Origin: an uncultured Dehalococcoidia bacterium | GTDB lineage: Bacteria; Chloroflexota; Dehalococcoidia; Lucifugimonadales; UBA1123 | Length of the DNA: 64,000 nucleotides | Assembly (NCBI GenBank): GCA_951812505.1 | Contig: CATOSI010000002.1 | Span: forward strand, 248,001-312,000 | Direction of reading: 5' to 3' | In this document: positions 1 through 9,464 of the stretch, piece after piece | Layout of the letters: each line of letters starts with the position of its first letter | Numbering within the stretch: the first letter of the stretch is position 1 | Translations under genes and position numbers: made by a program | Notes under the pieces: model-generated | Seen by the model: the letters and a program-made list of their open reading frames with translations, nothing else | The model's database searches: none | Told to the model about the DNA's origin: nothing

Positions 1-56
1 CGAGAAGGGAGTCGCCGATAAGCATCCCAGAAACTGGGATGAGTGTACGAACGCAA
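1..56 (-). CDS. RelE/HigB-like toxin, N-terminal fragment
   Basis: Reading leftward from a TTG at 56-54, directly after the antitoxin stop, the frame is open to the window edge and begins LRSYTHPSFWDAYRRLPSR. This resembles the N-terminus of RelE/ParE-superfamily toxins, which often carry a THPxFWxxYRxLP-like start. It sits immediately downstream of a typical small antitoxin gene and in the same direction, as expected for a type II module. Only 18 codons are visible, so neither the exact family nor the catalytic residues can be checked, and the TTG start is a guess from spacing. Confidence 0.5.
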   Translation of the reverse strand, partial: MRSYTHPSFWDAYRRLPS

Positions 57-58
57 GC

Positions 59-283
59 CTAAAGTTCTTTCAAATCCAAACGCTTCGTCCGTCCTGAAAG
101 GTGCGCTAACAGAGCATCGTCCGCCAACCCTACCAGAAGGTCTTCTGACTCTGGGCGCTCGAACAATTCCTGCCAGCGTCTTTCCGAATCCAATTCGGAC
201 AGTATGAATCGCGCGAACATATCCTGTTGTTCCTGTGGAAGTTCGGAAGCCCTGTCGAAAGCACGCTGAAGAAGTTCAGTCAT
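59..283 (-). CDS. small type II antitoxin-like protein
   Basis: A 74-residue acidic protein, MTELLQRAFDRASELPQEQQ at its N-terminus, with the helical layout and length of antitoxins found upstream of RelE-like toxins in cyanobacteria and Chloroflexota. It should neutralise the toxin that starts three bases downstream of its stop. No DNA-binding fold can be assigned by eye. A short inverted repeat lies three bases upstream of the start codon and could be its operator. The family name is uncertain; the antitoxin role rests on size, composition and gene order. Confidence 0.6.
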   Translation of the reverse strand: MTELLQRAFDRASELPQEQQDMFARFILSELDSERRWQELFERPESEDLLVGLADDALLAHLSGRTKRLDLKEL

Positions 284-285
284 AG

Positions 286-303
286 TATGCTCATTTTAGC
301 ATA
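286..303. promoter_or_regulatory. inverted repeat upstream of antitoxin gene
   Basis: TATGCT and AGCATA form a 6-bp inverted repeat separated by 6 bases, ending three bases before the antitoxin ATG. Type II antitoxins usually repress their own promoter at such palindromes. The operator role is inferred from position only. Confidence 0.3.
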
Positions 304-317
304 TCTACCGATGGGTA

Positions 318-3300
318 TTACCCCCGTCGATACGCCGGCAGCGGCTTGATGCTGTACTCTGATCCCGACCCGGACATACTCTCCACCGCGGCGCGCGCCG
401 TGTCCAGCGACGTGAAGCACGGGATTCGGGCCTCGGTTGCGGCCCTGCGTATGTCGAACCCGTCCTGAAGCACCTCGCGGTCGCCAGTCACGGTGTTGAC
501 CACCGCCTGTACCGTGCCGTCCTCGATGATGTCAACGACGTTCGGGTGGCCGGACAGCACCTTGGGAATGGCTATAACCGGCAATCCCAGACCTGAGATC
601 ATCGCCGCGGTGCCGTCCGTGGCATACATGGCGCATTCGGCGGAGTGCAGGTCGCGGATCATCTGAACCGACTCCGCTTTGTCGCGGTCCGCTATGCTGA
701 GCAGCACCGAGCCGCCGGGCTTTACCGACAGGCCCGCCGCCATCAGAGCCTTGGCGACAGCGGGCGTAAACTCCGTGTCTATGCCCATGACCTCGCCCGT
801 GGACTTCATCTCCGGGCCGAGGTATGTATCTACGCCGGTCAGCTTCGACATAGAGAATACCGGAGCCTTCACACCGACGAGCTTCTGTCGTTTCCACAGC
901 CCGCCCTCGTAGCCCAGCTCCTTCAGCTTGTGTCCGAGCATCACCTTGACCGCGAGCTTGACCATCGGAACGCCCGTCACCTTGGAGATGAACGGAATGG
1001 TGCGACTGGAGCGAGGGTTGACCTCGATGACGAAGACGGAAGTCTCTTCGGAACCGTTGTCCGTGGACTGCGGACTGCGGTACGCCGGTCCACCGACCAC
1101 CACGTACTGGATATTCATCAGCCCACGCACTTCCAGCGCCTTGCCGATTCGAGTCGTGTAGTCAACGACTGTGTTGACCTCGTCTTCGCTCAGCGTAAGT
1201 CCTGGGTAGATTGCCATCGAATCGCCGCTGTGTACGCCGGCCCGCTCAACGTGCTCCATGATTCCGGGTATGAGCACGGTATCGCCGTCGCAGACTGCGT
1301 CCACCTCCACCTCGCGCCCCTCGAAATACTTATCTATCAGCACACGGCGTCCCGAACCTGCCTCGAATGCGTTGTTCATGTAGCGCACCAGCTCGGTGGC
1401 GTTCTGGACTATCTCCATGGCGCGGCCGCCCAGGACGTAGCTCGGCCTGACGAGTACCGGGTAGCCTATCTCCTGGGCGACGTTCAGCGCGCTCTCCAGG
1501 TCCATTACCGCCGCTCCCGGCGGGTTGGGTATGCCGACTCGCGCCAGGAACTCCTCGAACAGGTGCCGGTCGGATGCGATGTCTATGGACTGCGCAGTGG
1601 AGCCGAGTATCGGCAGACTCGCCTTGTCCAGCGACTGGGACAGGTTTATGGCCGTCTGGCCTCCGAACTGCACCATCGAGGGCGGCACGATGACCCCGTT
1701 CCGGTCCGTCTCCACAGCCTCGTTTTCCAGGATGTCGCGCACAGACTCCTCGTCAAGCGGCTCGAAGTAGAGCCTGTCGCTCGTGTCGAAGTCGGTCGAG
1801 ACCGTCTCGGGATTCGAGTTGGCCATCACGCTCTGGATACCCTCTTCCTGCAGAGCCCACGCCGCGTGTACCGAGCAGTAGTCGAACTCGATGCCCTGTC
1901 CGATGCGTATGGGCCCGCTTCCCAGCACCAGCGCCTTATTGACCGGGGAGGGAATTGCCTCGTTTTCCTGTTCATAGGTGCTGTAGAAGTATGGAGTCTG
2001 CGCCTCGAACTCTGCCGCGCACGTGTCCACCATCTTGTACACCGGGAGGATGTCCCACTCTTTTCTGGTCTTGCGGATCTGGTCCGCGGTTCGGTCCGCT
2101 AGTATGGCAATCTTCTCGTCGCCGAATCCCAGGCGCTTGGCCGTCCACAGCAATTCGGGCGTCAGTGTCTCGTGGATCAGCCTGCTCTCCATCTGGGCTA
2201 TCCGGTTGAACGCCCTTGTGAACCAGGGGTCTATCCCGGTGACGCGGGACAGAACTTCGGGTGAAATATCCCTGCGTAGCGCCGCCATGAGCGCCCACAG
2301 CCTCTCGTCGTTGGGGTTTATGGGCAGGTGTTCCAGTATGTCCTCTTTGGACCGGTTCCAGCCGTTGTCCTCCCACAGCAGCGAGCGGTTGGTGATCTCA
2401 AGCGAGCGTACCGCCTTCTGGAAGGCCGCCTCGAAGGAGCGGTCTATCGCCATTACCTCGCCGGTTGCCTTCATCTGGGTCCCGATACGGCGGTCACCCC
2501 CTGGGAACTTGTCGAACGGCCAGCGCGGTATCTTGACGACGCAGTAGTCGAGCGCGGGCTCAAATGCTGCCAGCGTGCGCTGTGTGACGGCGTTTGGAAT
2601 CTCATCGAGCCGCTTGCCGACCGCTATCTTTGCCGCTACTCGCGCAATCGGGTACCCGGTGGCCTTCGAAGCCAGGGCCGAACTGCGGCTCACGCGCGGG
2701 TTGACCTCGATGATGTAGTAGCTGCTCTCGGCCCTGCCGCCGCCCGGAAGCGTCTCCGCTACTACGTCCCCCGGCTCCAGCGCCATCTGGATATTACACC
2801 CGCCCTCTATGCCCAGCGCCCGGATTATCTTCAGGCTCGCCGAGCGCAGAAGCTGGTACTCCTTGTCGGTGAGCGTCTGGCTTGGCGCGACAACGATGCT
2901 GTCCCCGGTATGGACGCCCATTGGGTCAATGTTTTCCATGTTGCAGATGGTGATGCAGTTGTCGGCGCCGTCGCGCATCACTTCGTACTCGATCTCTTTC
3001 CAGCCCACCAGCGACTTCTCGATCAGCACCTGGCTTATCGGACTGGCGGCCAGTCCGCCGGTCACTATCTGGTCGAACTCCTCCCTGTCGTTGGCGATTC
3101 CTCCGCCGGTGCCGCCCAGTGTATAAGCGGGACGTATGACGACCGGCAGCCCGATCTCCTCGAGCGCCTCATATGCGTCTTCCATAGACTCAACGATTGC
3201 CGACGGCGGTACAGGCTCGCCTATCTCCACAAGAAGGTGCTTGAACAGTTCGCGGTCCTCGGCGTTCCTGATCGTTTCGAGCGGCGTTCCGAGGAGTCGA

Positions 3301-3653
3301 ACGTCGTATCGCTCCAGAATGCCCGCGTCCGCGAGTTCGACGGCCAGATTCAGACCGGTCTGTCCTCCCAGCGTCGGGAGCACCCCGTCCGGCTTCTCCT
3401 GCGCGATGATCCGTTCTAGGACTTCCACGGTAAGAGGCTCGATGTAAACGATGTCCGCTATGTCCTCGTCGGTCATGATAGTGGCGGGGTTGGAGTTCAC
3501 CAGTACGGTGGTCACTCCTTCCTCTCGCAGCGCTTTGCAGGCCTGCGTTCCGGCGTAGTCGAACTCCGCCGCCTGGCCGATGACTATCGGACCGGATCCA
3601 ATTACGAGAACTTTGCTGGGACTGGAATCTGTATTAGCGTTCGGCATTGTCAA
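318..3653 (-). CDS. carB: carbamoyl-phosphate synthase large subunit
   Basis: Makes carbamoyl phosphate from bicarbonate, two ATP and ammonia passed from CarA, for pyrimidine and arginine synthesis in the cytoplasm. The 1111-residue length fits the family (about 1050-1100). It has the N-terminal [19 protein letters not shown] signature near residue 16, repeated as [18 protein letters not shown] near the middle, which marks the two ATP-grasp halves, followed by a C-terminal MGS-like allosteric domain. The protein has a tail of about 15 residues ending in YRRG. carA is not adjacent, so the subunits are encoded apart. No frameshift is seen. Confidence 0.98.
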   Translation of the reverse strand: MTMPNANTDSSPSKVLVIGSGPIVIGQAAEFDYAGTQACKALREEGVTTVLVNSNPATIMTDEDIADIVYIEPLTVEVLERIIAQEKPDGVLPTLGGQTGLNLAVELADAGILERYDVRLLGTPLETIRNAEDRELFKHLLVEIGEPVPPSAIVESMEDAYEALEEIGLPVVIRPAYTLGGTGGGIANDREEFDQIVTGGLAASPISQVLIEKSLVGWKEIEYEVMRDGADNCITICNMENIDPMGVHTGDSIVVAPSQTLTDKEYQLLRSASLKIIRALGIEGGCNIQMALEPGDVVAETLPGGGRAESSYYIIEVNPRVSRSSALASKATGYPIARVAAKIAVGKRLDEIPNAVTQRTLAAFEPALDYCVVKIPRWPFDKFPGGDRRIGTQMKATGEVMAIDRSFEAAFQKAVRSLEITNRSLLWEDNGWNRSKEDILEHLPINPNDERLWALMAALRRDISPEVLSRVTGIDPWFTRAFNRIAQMESRLIHETLTPELLWTAKRLGFGDEKIAILADRTADQIRKTRKEWDILPVYKMVDTCAAEFEAQTPYFYSTYEQENEAIPSPVNKALVLGSGPIRIGQGIEFDYCSVHAAWALQEEGIQSVMANSNPETVSTDFDTSDRLYFEPLDEESVRDILENEAVETDRNGVIVPPSMVQFGGQTAINLSQSLDKASLPILGSTAQSIDIASDRHLFEEFLARVGIPNPPGAAVMDLESALNVAQEIGYPVLVRPSYVLGGRAMEIVQNATELVRYMNNAFEAGSGRRVLIDKYFEGREVEVDAVCDGDTVLIPGIMEHVERAGVHSGDSMAIYPGLTLSEDEVNTVVDYTTRIGKALEVRGLMNIQYVVVGGPAYRSPQSTDNGSEETSVFVIEVNPRSSRTIPFISKVTGVPMVKLAVKVMLGHKLKELGYEGGLWKRQKLVGVKAPVFSMSKLTGVDTYLGPEMKSTGEVMGIDTEFTPAVAKALMAAGLSVKPGGSVLLSIADRDKAESVQMIRDLHSAECAMYATDGTAAMISGLGLPVIAIPKVLSGHPNVVDIIEDGTVQAVVNTVTGDREVLQDGFDIRRAATEARIPCFTSLDTARAAVESMSGSGSEYSIKPLPAYRRG

Positions 3654-3907
3654 GATATTTCTCTACGGACTCTACGGCGTCTCGCGACTCCGGTATCAGG
3701 CATTCGAAAGGCTACATAAGGCTATCATAATGGAATGACCGGAGTCAGATGAACCACTCTGGGCGCGCCGTAGCCCGACTTTGTGAATGACGGCTTCCGA
3801 ATGTCCCTCGATATAGGTTCAGCTATGGAAATCCGTACTGTATGGTATGCTAGAATGGCGCGAGCCGAGCGGGAACCAAGATTGCAAATGTCAGAGTGAG
3901 CTGTCAC

Positions 3908-4669
3908 ATGGATTTCACATTCGAGAGAGGTTCGGAGCAAAGACCCAAGGGCCACGCGCTGATCTATTTCCACAACTCCCAGGATGCCTCAGAGTTCTTG
4001 GCTACCTACATGATTGTGTTCCCGATACGGACCGATGTATCCAAGTATGTCCCACCCTTCCTCCTGAACCAGATTGGGGAAGTCGGGGCAAACGACCTCT
4101 CCGCCTTCGCCTTTCCGCCCGCGCCCGAACCGATGGGCGATTTCGAGGACATCGAGAGACTCGCGGAAGCGCGTGAGGACGACATAATATATGGCGGCTC
4201 AATAAACACCACGGATGTCGTATCAATGATCGGTATGGTCAACGAAGCAATCTCGTGGTACTCCGACCTGTGGGAACAGTACGCCCAGCCCGAAAGTGTG
4301 ATTGTCGAGGCAGCCGACGACGAGACGTCTGAAATCGGTCTGAGCGTCAACGACGTGCTCTACGGCCTGATGAGCGACCAGGACAAGCTGAACGAACTCA
4401 CCAGGCTCGTCGGACGACTCCGCGACGCGGTTGGCTCCGGCGACATGTCTCTCGCGGCCGAAACTCGTGGCGAGATCATCGCGCTCGGCCATCACCTCCC
4501 CGACAACCACCAGGTCTCCAGGCTCGCCAAGGCCGCCGGCACCGAGGGCGAGAACGCCGCCCGTCTGACCAGCCTGTACTTGCAGCGCTGCTTCCACCTG
4601 ACCTCCGAGGAGTACGTCATGCTTGGCCAGGTCGAGGACGAGATCCGCTCCATCGAAGACACCGACTAG
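3908..4669 (+). CDS. conserved hypothetical protein
   Basis: About 253 residues, starting at ATG 3908 (MDFTFERGSEQ); a GTG at 3896 is also possible but lacks a clear ribosome site. The protein has no signal peptide or membrane segment. The N-terminal third is mixed (a run like KGHALIYFHNSQDASEFLATY), and the C-terminal half is helical and acidic, ending EDEIRSIEDTD. The phrase on sharing a column of residues such as IIALGHHLPDNHQVSRLAKAAG suggests a helical bundle. I do not recognise a family. The ORF is long, coding-like and undamaged, and stands alone between two genes on the other strand. Confidence 0.75.
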   Translation: MDFTFERGSEQRPKGHALIYFHNSQDASEFLATYMIVFPIRTDVSKYVPPFLLNQIGEVGANDLSAFAFPPAPEPMGDFEDIERLAEAREDDIIYGGSINTTDVVSMIGMVNEAISWYSDLWEQYAQPESVIVEAADDETSEIGLSVNDVLYGLMSDQDKLNELTRLVGRLRDAVGSGDMSLAAETRGEIIALGHHLPDNHQVSRLAKAAGTEGENAARLTSLYLQRCFHLTSEEYVMLGQVEDEIRSIEDTD

Positions 4670-4682
4670 TTCTGAGCCCGAA

Positions 4683-5855
4683 TCAGTAAATCACCCGCTC
4701 TTCGGTCAGCGACTCTATCTCTGCGTCGTTAAGTCCCAGCAGCTCCGAGTACACGTACCCACTGTCCTGCCCCAACTCGGGCGCCGGACCCAATTGGTAG
4801 TCGGCCTGTCCGTTGAATCGCCAGGGCAGAGTTGGCAGGACACGCTCAGTACCGTCGGGATACTCGATAGGCTTCAGATATCCGCCCTCATTCAGGTGCG
4901 GGTCGGTGTGCAGCCGACCCATGTCCAGCGAGAGCCCGCACGGAACTCCTGCGCGCTGTAGTATGTGGAACGCTTCCCCGTCTTCGATCTCGGATGTCCA
5001 GTCGCCGATTGCGCGGTCTATTTCGTCCTCTCGCGCCTTCCTGCCTTGCGGCGTGTTGAGACCCGAATCCGCGCTCATATCCGCTCTTCCAATAACCTCG
5101 CACAGACTGTGCCACTGCTCCAAAGTGTGGACCTCGACCGCTATCCAGCGATCGTCTCCGGCGCACCTGTAAACCCCGTGCGGAGCCAGATTGCGGTCCT
5201 TGTTGCCCATCGGGACCGGCTCGTTGCCGTTCATCTGGTAATCGAGAAGCGCCACCGGCAGACTCGCCGATAGCGCCTCCGCCATGGAGTAGTCCACGTA
5301 CTGACCCTTGCCTGTCGCCAACCTATGATTGAGGGCGGCAACGGTGATCATGGCCAGTTCCATTCCCACCCATGGGTCGGCCCACAGACCGCCCTTGATC
5401 GGCTCGGAGTCGGGATAGCCTGAAATCGAATTCCAGCCGGTGTAGTGCTGGAGCAGGCTTCCGTATGCGACGTAATCGCGGTCAGGGCCAGTGTGTCCGG
5501 TGCCCGACGATGCGACCATCACCAGGTCCGGCCTGACCCGGGACAGAACGTCGTATCCCAGTCCCAGCCTCTCGAATACCCCGGCGGCGTAGTTCTCCAC
5601 CACCACGTCGCACTGCGCCACCAGGTCCAGCGCGAGCTCCTTGCCCCGCTGCTGAGACAGGTTGAGCGCCGTGTACTTCTTGGACTGGTTGTAAACGTGG
5701 AATGCCGAGCCGCGAGTCGAGGGGTCGGGACGCCTCGCGCTCCCCACCTTGATGACCTCAGCCCCCATGAGCGCCAGGTGACGGGTGGCCGTCGGCCCCG
5801 CGATAATCCACGAGAAGTCCGCGACGCGGACACCGGTCAGCGGCAGTCTGTTCAT
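4683..5855 (-). CDS. CaiB/BaiF family III CoA-transferase
   Basis: Moves coenzyme A between acyl groups; the substrates cannot be told from sequence. The 390 residues begin LPLTGVRVADFSWIIAGPTA, the usual family III start, then GAEVIKV at about 31 and NLSQQRGKELALDLV. Asp160 in GGLWADPWVGM is the likely nucleophile that forms the acyl-aspartyl anhydride. The start codon overlaps the stop of the upstream CoA-transferase by 4 bases, so the two are translationally coupled and probably act as a pair or heteromer in the breakdown of a carboxylic acid. Confidence 0.92.
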   Translation of the reverse strand: MNRLPLTGVRVADFSWIIAGPTATRHLALMGAEVIKVGSARRPDPSTRGSAFHVYNQSKKYTALNLSQQRGKELALDLVAQCDVVVENYAAGVFERLGLGYDVLSRVRPDLVMVASSGTGHTGPDRDYVAYGSLLQHYTGWNSISGYPDSEPIKGGLWADPWVGMELAMITVAALNHRLATGKGQYVDYSMAEALSASLPVALLDYQMNGNEPVPMGNKDRNLAPHGVYRCAGDDRWIAVEVHTLEQWHSLCEVIGRADMSADSGLNTPQGRKAREDEIDRAIGDWTSEIEDGEAFHILQRAGVPCGLSLDMGRLHTDPHLNEGGYLKPIEYPDGTERVLPTLPWRFNGQADYQLGPAPELGQDSGYVYSELLGLNDAEIESLTEERVIY

Positions 5856-7036
5856 GTAAGAACCTCGTCGTTGTGCTGACCCAGCGTTGGCGCGGGCATT
5901 CTGTCAAGTGGCAGCGTCGTGGCGGACAGCCTGTACGGGACACCCGGATACCGCAGCTCACCCGCCACCGGATGGCTAATCGGCACGAAGAATCGTCGGT
6001 CCGCCAGGTGAGGGTCCCTCATCAGGTCCTTGACCGTGTTCACCGGAAAGCACGGAATACGGCGCCGCTGACCCTCGCGCGCTATGTCCTGTTTCGACCG
6101 CTGGCTCGTCCACTCCGACAGCAACTCCCACAGTTCGCCCGAGTTCTTCTGCCTCGCGTCCCTCGTGTTGAACTTAGGGTCCTCCGACCAGTCCGGGTTG
6201 CCCATCATATCCAGCCAGCGCGCCCACTGCGCGTCCTCTCTGGGAGATATGGCCACGAATCCGTCATTGCACGGCAGCACTCCGCCTATCGCCGATACCT
6301 GGCCGCCGATGGACGCCTCCCGTACCTCCGCAAGATTCCGGGTAGGGGAGTCCCCGCCGAACGCGATGTTCGACAGCCCGGCTATCGCCTGCGTCGCCAT
6401 CGCCTCGAACGACGAGACCACGATGTGGCATCCGCGCCCACTCATGCGCGCCGCGAACAGCGCACTGAGCGTCGAGGTCACCGCCGCCATTCCTGTGACT
6501 TGCTCCACCTGGTATCCCCCCGCTCGGATAGAGGGCTCTGAATTAGGGTCCTCCACTGGCCCAAGAATACCGTGGGCGTTCGCGCTCATGTGGAACAGCG
6601 ACAGGTCCCTCGCGTCGTACTTCGAGTATGGTCCCCAGTCGCCGAACGGGGTTATCTGACACAGGATGACGTCGTTGCGGACAGCGGAGAGCTCTTCGTA
6701 CCCAATGCCGCGCTCTGAGAGCCATTCCGAGGGATGATTGTCCAACACAATCCGGGCGTCCGCTGCCAGTTTCAGAAGCCGTCTCCGGCCTTCCTCCGAG
6801 TCCAGGTCGAGAGTAACTCCTCGCTTCCCCACGTTGAGTGCCAGAAACAACGCCGACTTCTCAGGATGCGGCGCATCATCCGGGAACGGCCCCATCCGAC
6901 GCGACAGATCGCCTTCAGGCGACTCCACCTTCACCACCTCCGCCCCAAGCCACGCAAGCGTCCGCGCCGCATACGGCCCCGACACCCCTTCCCCGACGTC
7001 CAGAACCTTCACGCCGCCCAGCAACCCGTTGTTCAT
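5852..7036 (-). CDS. CaiB/BaiF family III CoA-transferase, Glu at catalytic position
   Basis: About 394 residues from the ATG at 7036 (MNNGLLGGVKVLDV), which has GGGGA upstream; an ATG at 7054 is less well placed. It has family features: GPYAARTLAWLGAEVVKVESP and ITPFGDWGPY. The segment where the catalytic Asp lies in relatives (GGYQxDYxxG-like) reads AGGYQVEQVTGM, putting Glu where Asp is expected. Glu may still work, or this may be a non-catalytic partner of the downstream transferase, with which it overlaps by 4 bases. The substrate is unknown. Confidence 0.9.
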   Translation of the reverse strand: MNNGLLGGVKVLDVGEGVSGPYAARTLAWLGAEVVKVESPEGDLSRRMGPFPDDAPHPEKSALFLALNVGKRGVTLDLDSEEGRRRLLKLAADARIVLDNHPSEWLSERGIGYEELSAVRNDVILCQITPFGDWGPYSKYDARDLSLFHMSANAHGILGPVEDPNSEPSIRAGGYQVEQVTGMAAVTSTLSALFAARMSGRGCHIVVSSFEAMATQAIAGLSNIAFGGDSPTRNLAEVREASIGGQVSAIGGVLPCNDGFVAISPREDAQWARWLDMMGNPDWSEDPKFNTRDARQKNSGELWELLSEWTSQRSKQDIAREGQRRRIPCFPVNTVKDLMRDPHLADRRFFVPISHPVAGELRYPGVPYRLSATTLPLDRMPAPTLGQHNDEVLT

Positions 7037-7312
7037 CTTGTCCCCAGATTTCATGCGCGCGATTGTACACCGATTGACGGACGATTGTCAGTCGCCGAAA
7101 TACGGAAGTGTAAAGAGAGTCGTATGTGTTTTCACTAAAGCCTGTAGCCCACTATGAAGCACTCCTGAAGAACGTGTCCTAGGCAGACACAGGAGTATCG
7201 GGGAAGCAGCGTTTCCTTCTGAAACTCAGAGTCGGTTGTGGGTATTTTGTCCCATTTGCCCGAAAGCGAACGCATTCTTGATGGACGCTCCGAATTGCAT
7301 GCGAATAGAATA

Positions 7313-7349
7313 GACCCTAGCGGATGTCTGCTTCACATCCGCTAGGGTC
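7313..7349. terminator. 15-bp perfect hairpin just before a tRNA gene
   Basis: Arms at 7313-7327 and 7335-7349 pair perfectly (GACCCTAGCGGATGT) around a 7-base loop. On the minus strand it is followed by TATTCTATTC, so it may end a leftward transcript. On the plus strand it lies 7 bases upstream of the tRNA, without a T run. It could instead be a processing or insertion signal. Confidence 0.4.
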
Positions 7350-7356
7350 ATTAAGC

Positions 7357-7434
7357 GCGTCTGTAACTCAATTTGGACAGAGTGCCCGCCTGCTAAGCGG
7401 GAAGTTGTGGGTTCGAGCCCCACCAGGCGCGCCA
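7357..7434 (+). tRNA. tRNA with GCU (Ser) anticodon on an Arg-type class I body
   Basis: The cloverleaf folds fully. Acceptor 7357-7363 pairs with 7424-7430 (one G-U), D stem ACTC/GAGT, anticodon stem CCCGC/GCGGG with loop CTGCTAA, a 5-base variable loop, T stem GTGGG/CCCAC with TTCGAGC, discriminator G, and CCA encoded. The A15-U48 pair, G18G19, T54T55C56 and A58 are present. The anticodon is GCU, which reads serine AGC/AGU. The long variable arm needed by SerRS is absent, while A20, C35 and U36, the ArgRS identity bases, are present. The body most resembles a tRNA-Arg(UCU) in which U34 became G. Confidence 0.88.
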
Positions 7435-7580
7435 TGGTTAAATCCTAAAGGACAAATGAAGAAAGTGCAATCTTGAGTTGGTCTCTGAATCTCCTCTTTT
7501 GTACGACACCTATCCTTTGTATAAACACATCGAGGTTGACGTTGGATACTGAATTTCCCGGCAACGGTGAGCAACGAGAC

Positions 7581-8093
7581 ATGTTGACGAGTGCGGTACC
7601 CCTCGACCCTGAGTCTGAACAGATTAGGGAGGTGTACGCTTGGTACGGACTCGCGATGTACCTGGCACAATGCTTGGAGAGGGAACTTGCAATGGTCTTG
7701 TCGACGAAGTACGGGCCGGGTCCGACCAAGATCACGAGAGGGCAATTCGATGATCTCCTCGAAAGTATGTTCTCGAAAACTCTTGGGCAATTGGTACGAG
7801 ATATCCGAGAACTCGCCAATTTAAGCGAATACGAGACAGAACAATTGCAGGTGGCACTCGATACGCGAAACTGGCTCGCACACCGCTACTTCTGGGAGCG
7901 GGCAGTCGATTTCATGTCCGAATCCGGACGGGAGTCTATGATTGAGGAAATCCAAGAGGCAGCACATGCTTTTCAGACACTGGATGAACTCTTCACCAAG
8001 AAAACACTGGAGTGGGGCGAACCTTATGGGTTCACGCAGGAGAGATTGGACCAGGAAGTGAAGTGGTTAACCGCACCCTCGATACAACTTTAA
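7581..8093 (+). CDS. putative HEPN-like protein
   Basis: About 170 residues from ATG 7581; the open frame reaches back to 7473, but that part looks non-coding. It is all helical, with the motif LDTRNWLAHRYFWER near the middle. R-N-W-L-A-H fits the RxxxxH motif of HEPN RNases and HEPN-fold proteins, which often occur in toxin and defence loci. There is no membrane segment. The gene lies 147 bases after an unusual tRNA and 66 bases before a DUF2806 gene, both on the same strand. The base composition (more A/T-rich wobble positions) differs from neighbouring housekeeping genes, suggesting transfer. The HEPN call rests on one motif. Confidence 0.55.
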   Translation: MLTSAVPLDPESEQIREVYAWYGLAMYLAQCLERELAMVLSTKYGPGPTKITRGQFDDLLESMFSKTLGQLVRDIRELANLSEYETEQLQVALDTRNWLAHRYFWERAVDFMSESGRESMIEEIQEAAHAFQTLDELFTKKTLEWGEPYGFTQERLDQEVKWLTAPSIQL

Positions 8094-8159
8094 TGGTGCG
8101 AACCGTTCCAGAATGTCTCGCTGAGATTTCACGGAATTCAGTCAAAAGGAGTTTGTGGG

Positions 8160-9062
8160 TTGGAAGAATTAGAACTGGCAGCAGAAGCGACACCCCCTAT
8201 TGTCCGTGCGGTGGCTCCGGGCATCAACGCTGCTTTTGGAACGTTGCTGAGGAGCGGAGCGGACCGAAAGAACTTGGAAGCCGATCGTGCAACTGTAGAT
8301 GGGATGTTACAAGCGGGGCTAACCGACTTTCGCTATCGCGGCCTGGCGATGGAATTCGAGACATTCGCCGATGCACGCGAAGAGGAGTTTCAGCGCCTGG
8401 TTACAAATACCGTGAATGCGGCTCGGAAAGCAGATTCAATGGTGGATTGGTCGAAGGTCAATTTAGATCAATTTAGCCCCGAGTTCCGGCGCAGATGGAT
8501 ATTAGAGGCAAGCAACGTATCCGATGAGACTCTGCAGGGCCTCTGGGCGCGACTATTGGCAGGGGAACTGGAATCACCGGGCAGTGTGTCGAACGACACC
8601 ATGTCGATAGCTAGAGACATGAATAAGGAGCGCGCAGGCGAATTTCAGATACTATGCTCGGCGGCATTGTGCAGCGTGGACCGAACACCGATGATTGTCG
8701 TGGGTTGTGGGGATCCCGGAGCCAATTCGTTGCAGCCTCATGGATTGTCATACGAAATTCTTATGCGATTGGCGCACCATAGGCTCATCGTCAGCGATAT
8801 GAGTACGCGCCTCAATTTTTCAACAGATCTGGGTCAACGCCGAGTCATAGTCCGTCAACAGGAATCCGCTTGGGCACTAAGGAAATCCGATGACTCGGAG
8901 CCAAACACTCAGATTGGAGGGGTTTTGTTCACTCCAGCCGGTAAAGAACTATTCGCGGTCGTGCAGAAAATCCCTGTTCCAGCATACACAGAAGCTATGC
9001 TACAGACCTTGAAGAAGAATGGCTGGAAAGTGACTCCAACAGATATCGTGGAGATATACTAA
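8160..9062 (+). CDS. DUF2806-like protein
   Basis: 300 residues from a TTG at 8160, chosen because AAAAGGAG ends 8 bases upstream and no ATG fits. The middle part, RRRWILEASNVSDETLQGLW followed by ARLLAGELESPGSVSNDTM, matches the conserved core of DUF2806 proteins, whose function is unknown and which are mostly found in accessory DNA. The N-terminus is helical (PPIVRAVAPGINAAFGTLLRSG), and the C-terminal part is mixed, with LTPAG-type helices. It is probably co-transcribed with the HEPN-like gene upstream. The family call is from memory of the core motif. Confidence 0.6.
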   Translation: MEELELAAEATPPIVRAVAPGINAAFGTLLRSGADRKNLEADRATVDGMLQAGLTDFRYRGLAMEFETFADAREEEFQRLVTNTVNAARKADSMVDWSKVNLDQFSPEFRRRWILEASNVSDETLQGLWARLLAGELESPGSVSNDTMSIARDMNKERAGEFQILCSAALCSVDRTPMIVVGCGDPGANSLQPHGLSYEILMRLAHHRLIVSDMSTRLNFSTDLGQRRVIVRQQESAWALRKSDDSEPNTQIGGVLFTPAGKELFAVVQKIPVPAYTEAMLQTLKKNGWKVTPTDIVEIY

Positions 9063-9464
9063 TCAGGAAGCAACCCTGATTCCGCTACGGACTTTACATA
9101 ATACAAATAGGGCGAACCGCTCTACGCTGTCTCATTCTGCATTACAAGTTGCGCGACCAGTCGTGGTTCCGAAGACTCCCATGCACTGACTGATAGACTC
9201 AGCCAATTCGGGCGCATGATTCGGGCAGGCCCTCCCCACTGCTACTTCTCCAAACCTTGCCTGCACAGCAGCTGGCCTGACGCAGTCCGGATTCTCACAT
9301 GTCGCCTACATATCAAATCTCTGTCATCTCAGCCGGGACAGCGGTGACCTCAATAGCCCTCTGGCCGGTCAGACCATCCGAACCGTGCCAGCTCGGGAGC
9401 TACGCATACCAGCGGAACAGGCTCGTGGCCTGGACCTCGAACGCCGACAGTACCGGCGGGGCCC
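9063..9464. other. 400-base non-coding stretch
   Basis: No convincing gene, RNA or repeat is seen here. Open frames exist on both strands but have biased, low-quality composition. It joins the DUF2806 gene to transposase debris and is probably decayed accessory DNA. Confidence 0.5.

Noticed and set aside
23-42. CATCCCAG/CTGGGATG hairpin as a terminator
   Set aside because: It lies inside the start of the toxin reading frame, so it is better explained as coding sequence.
645-2102. A 485-codon plus-strand ORF inside carB
   Set aside because: It is a shadow frame of the carB gene with no family features; similar long shadows at 2328-3419, 51882-52874 and 54608-55375 were rejected for the same reason.
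7226-7435. Minus-strand 69-codon ORF beginning MARLVGLEPTTSRL
   Set aside because: This is the well-known false protein made by the antisense of a tRNA T-arm; the plus strand holds the tRNA.
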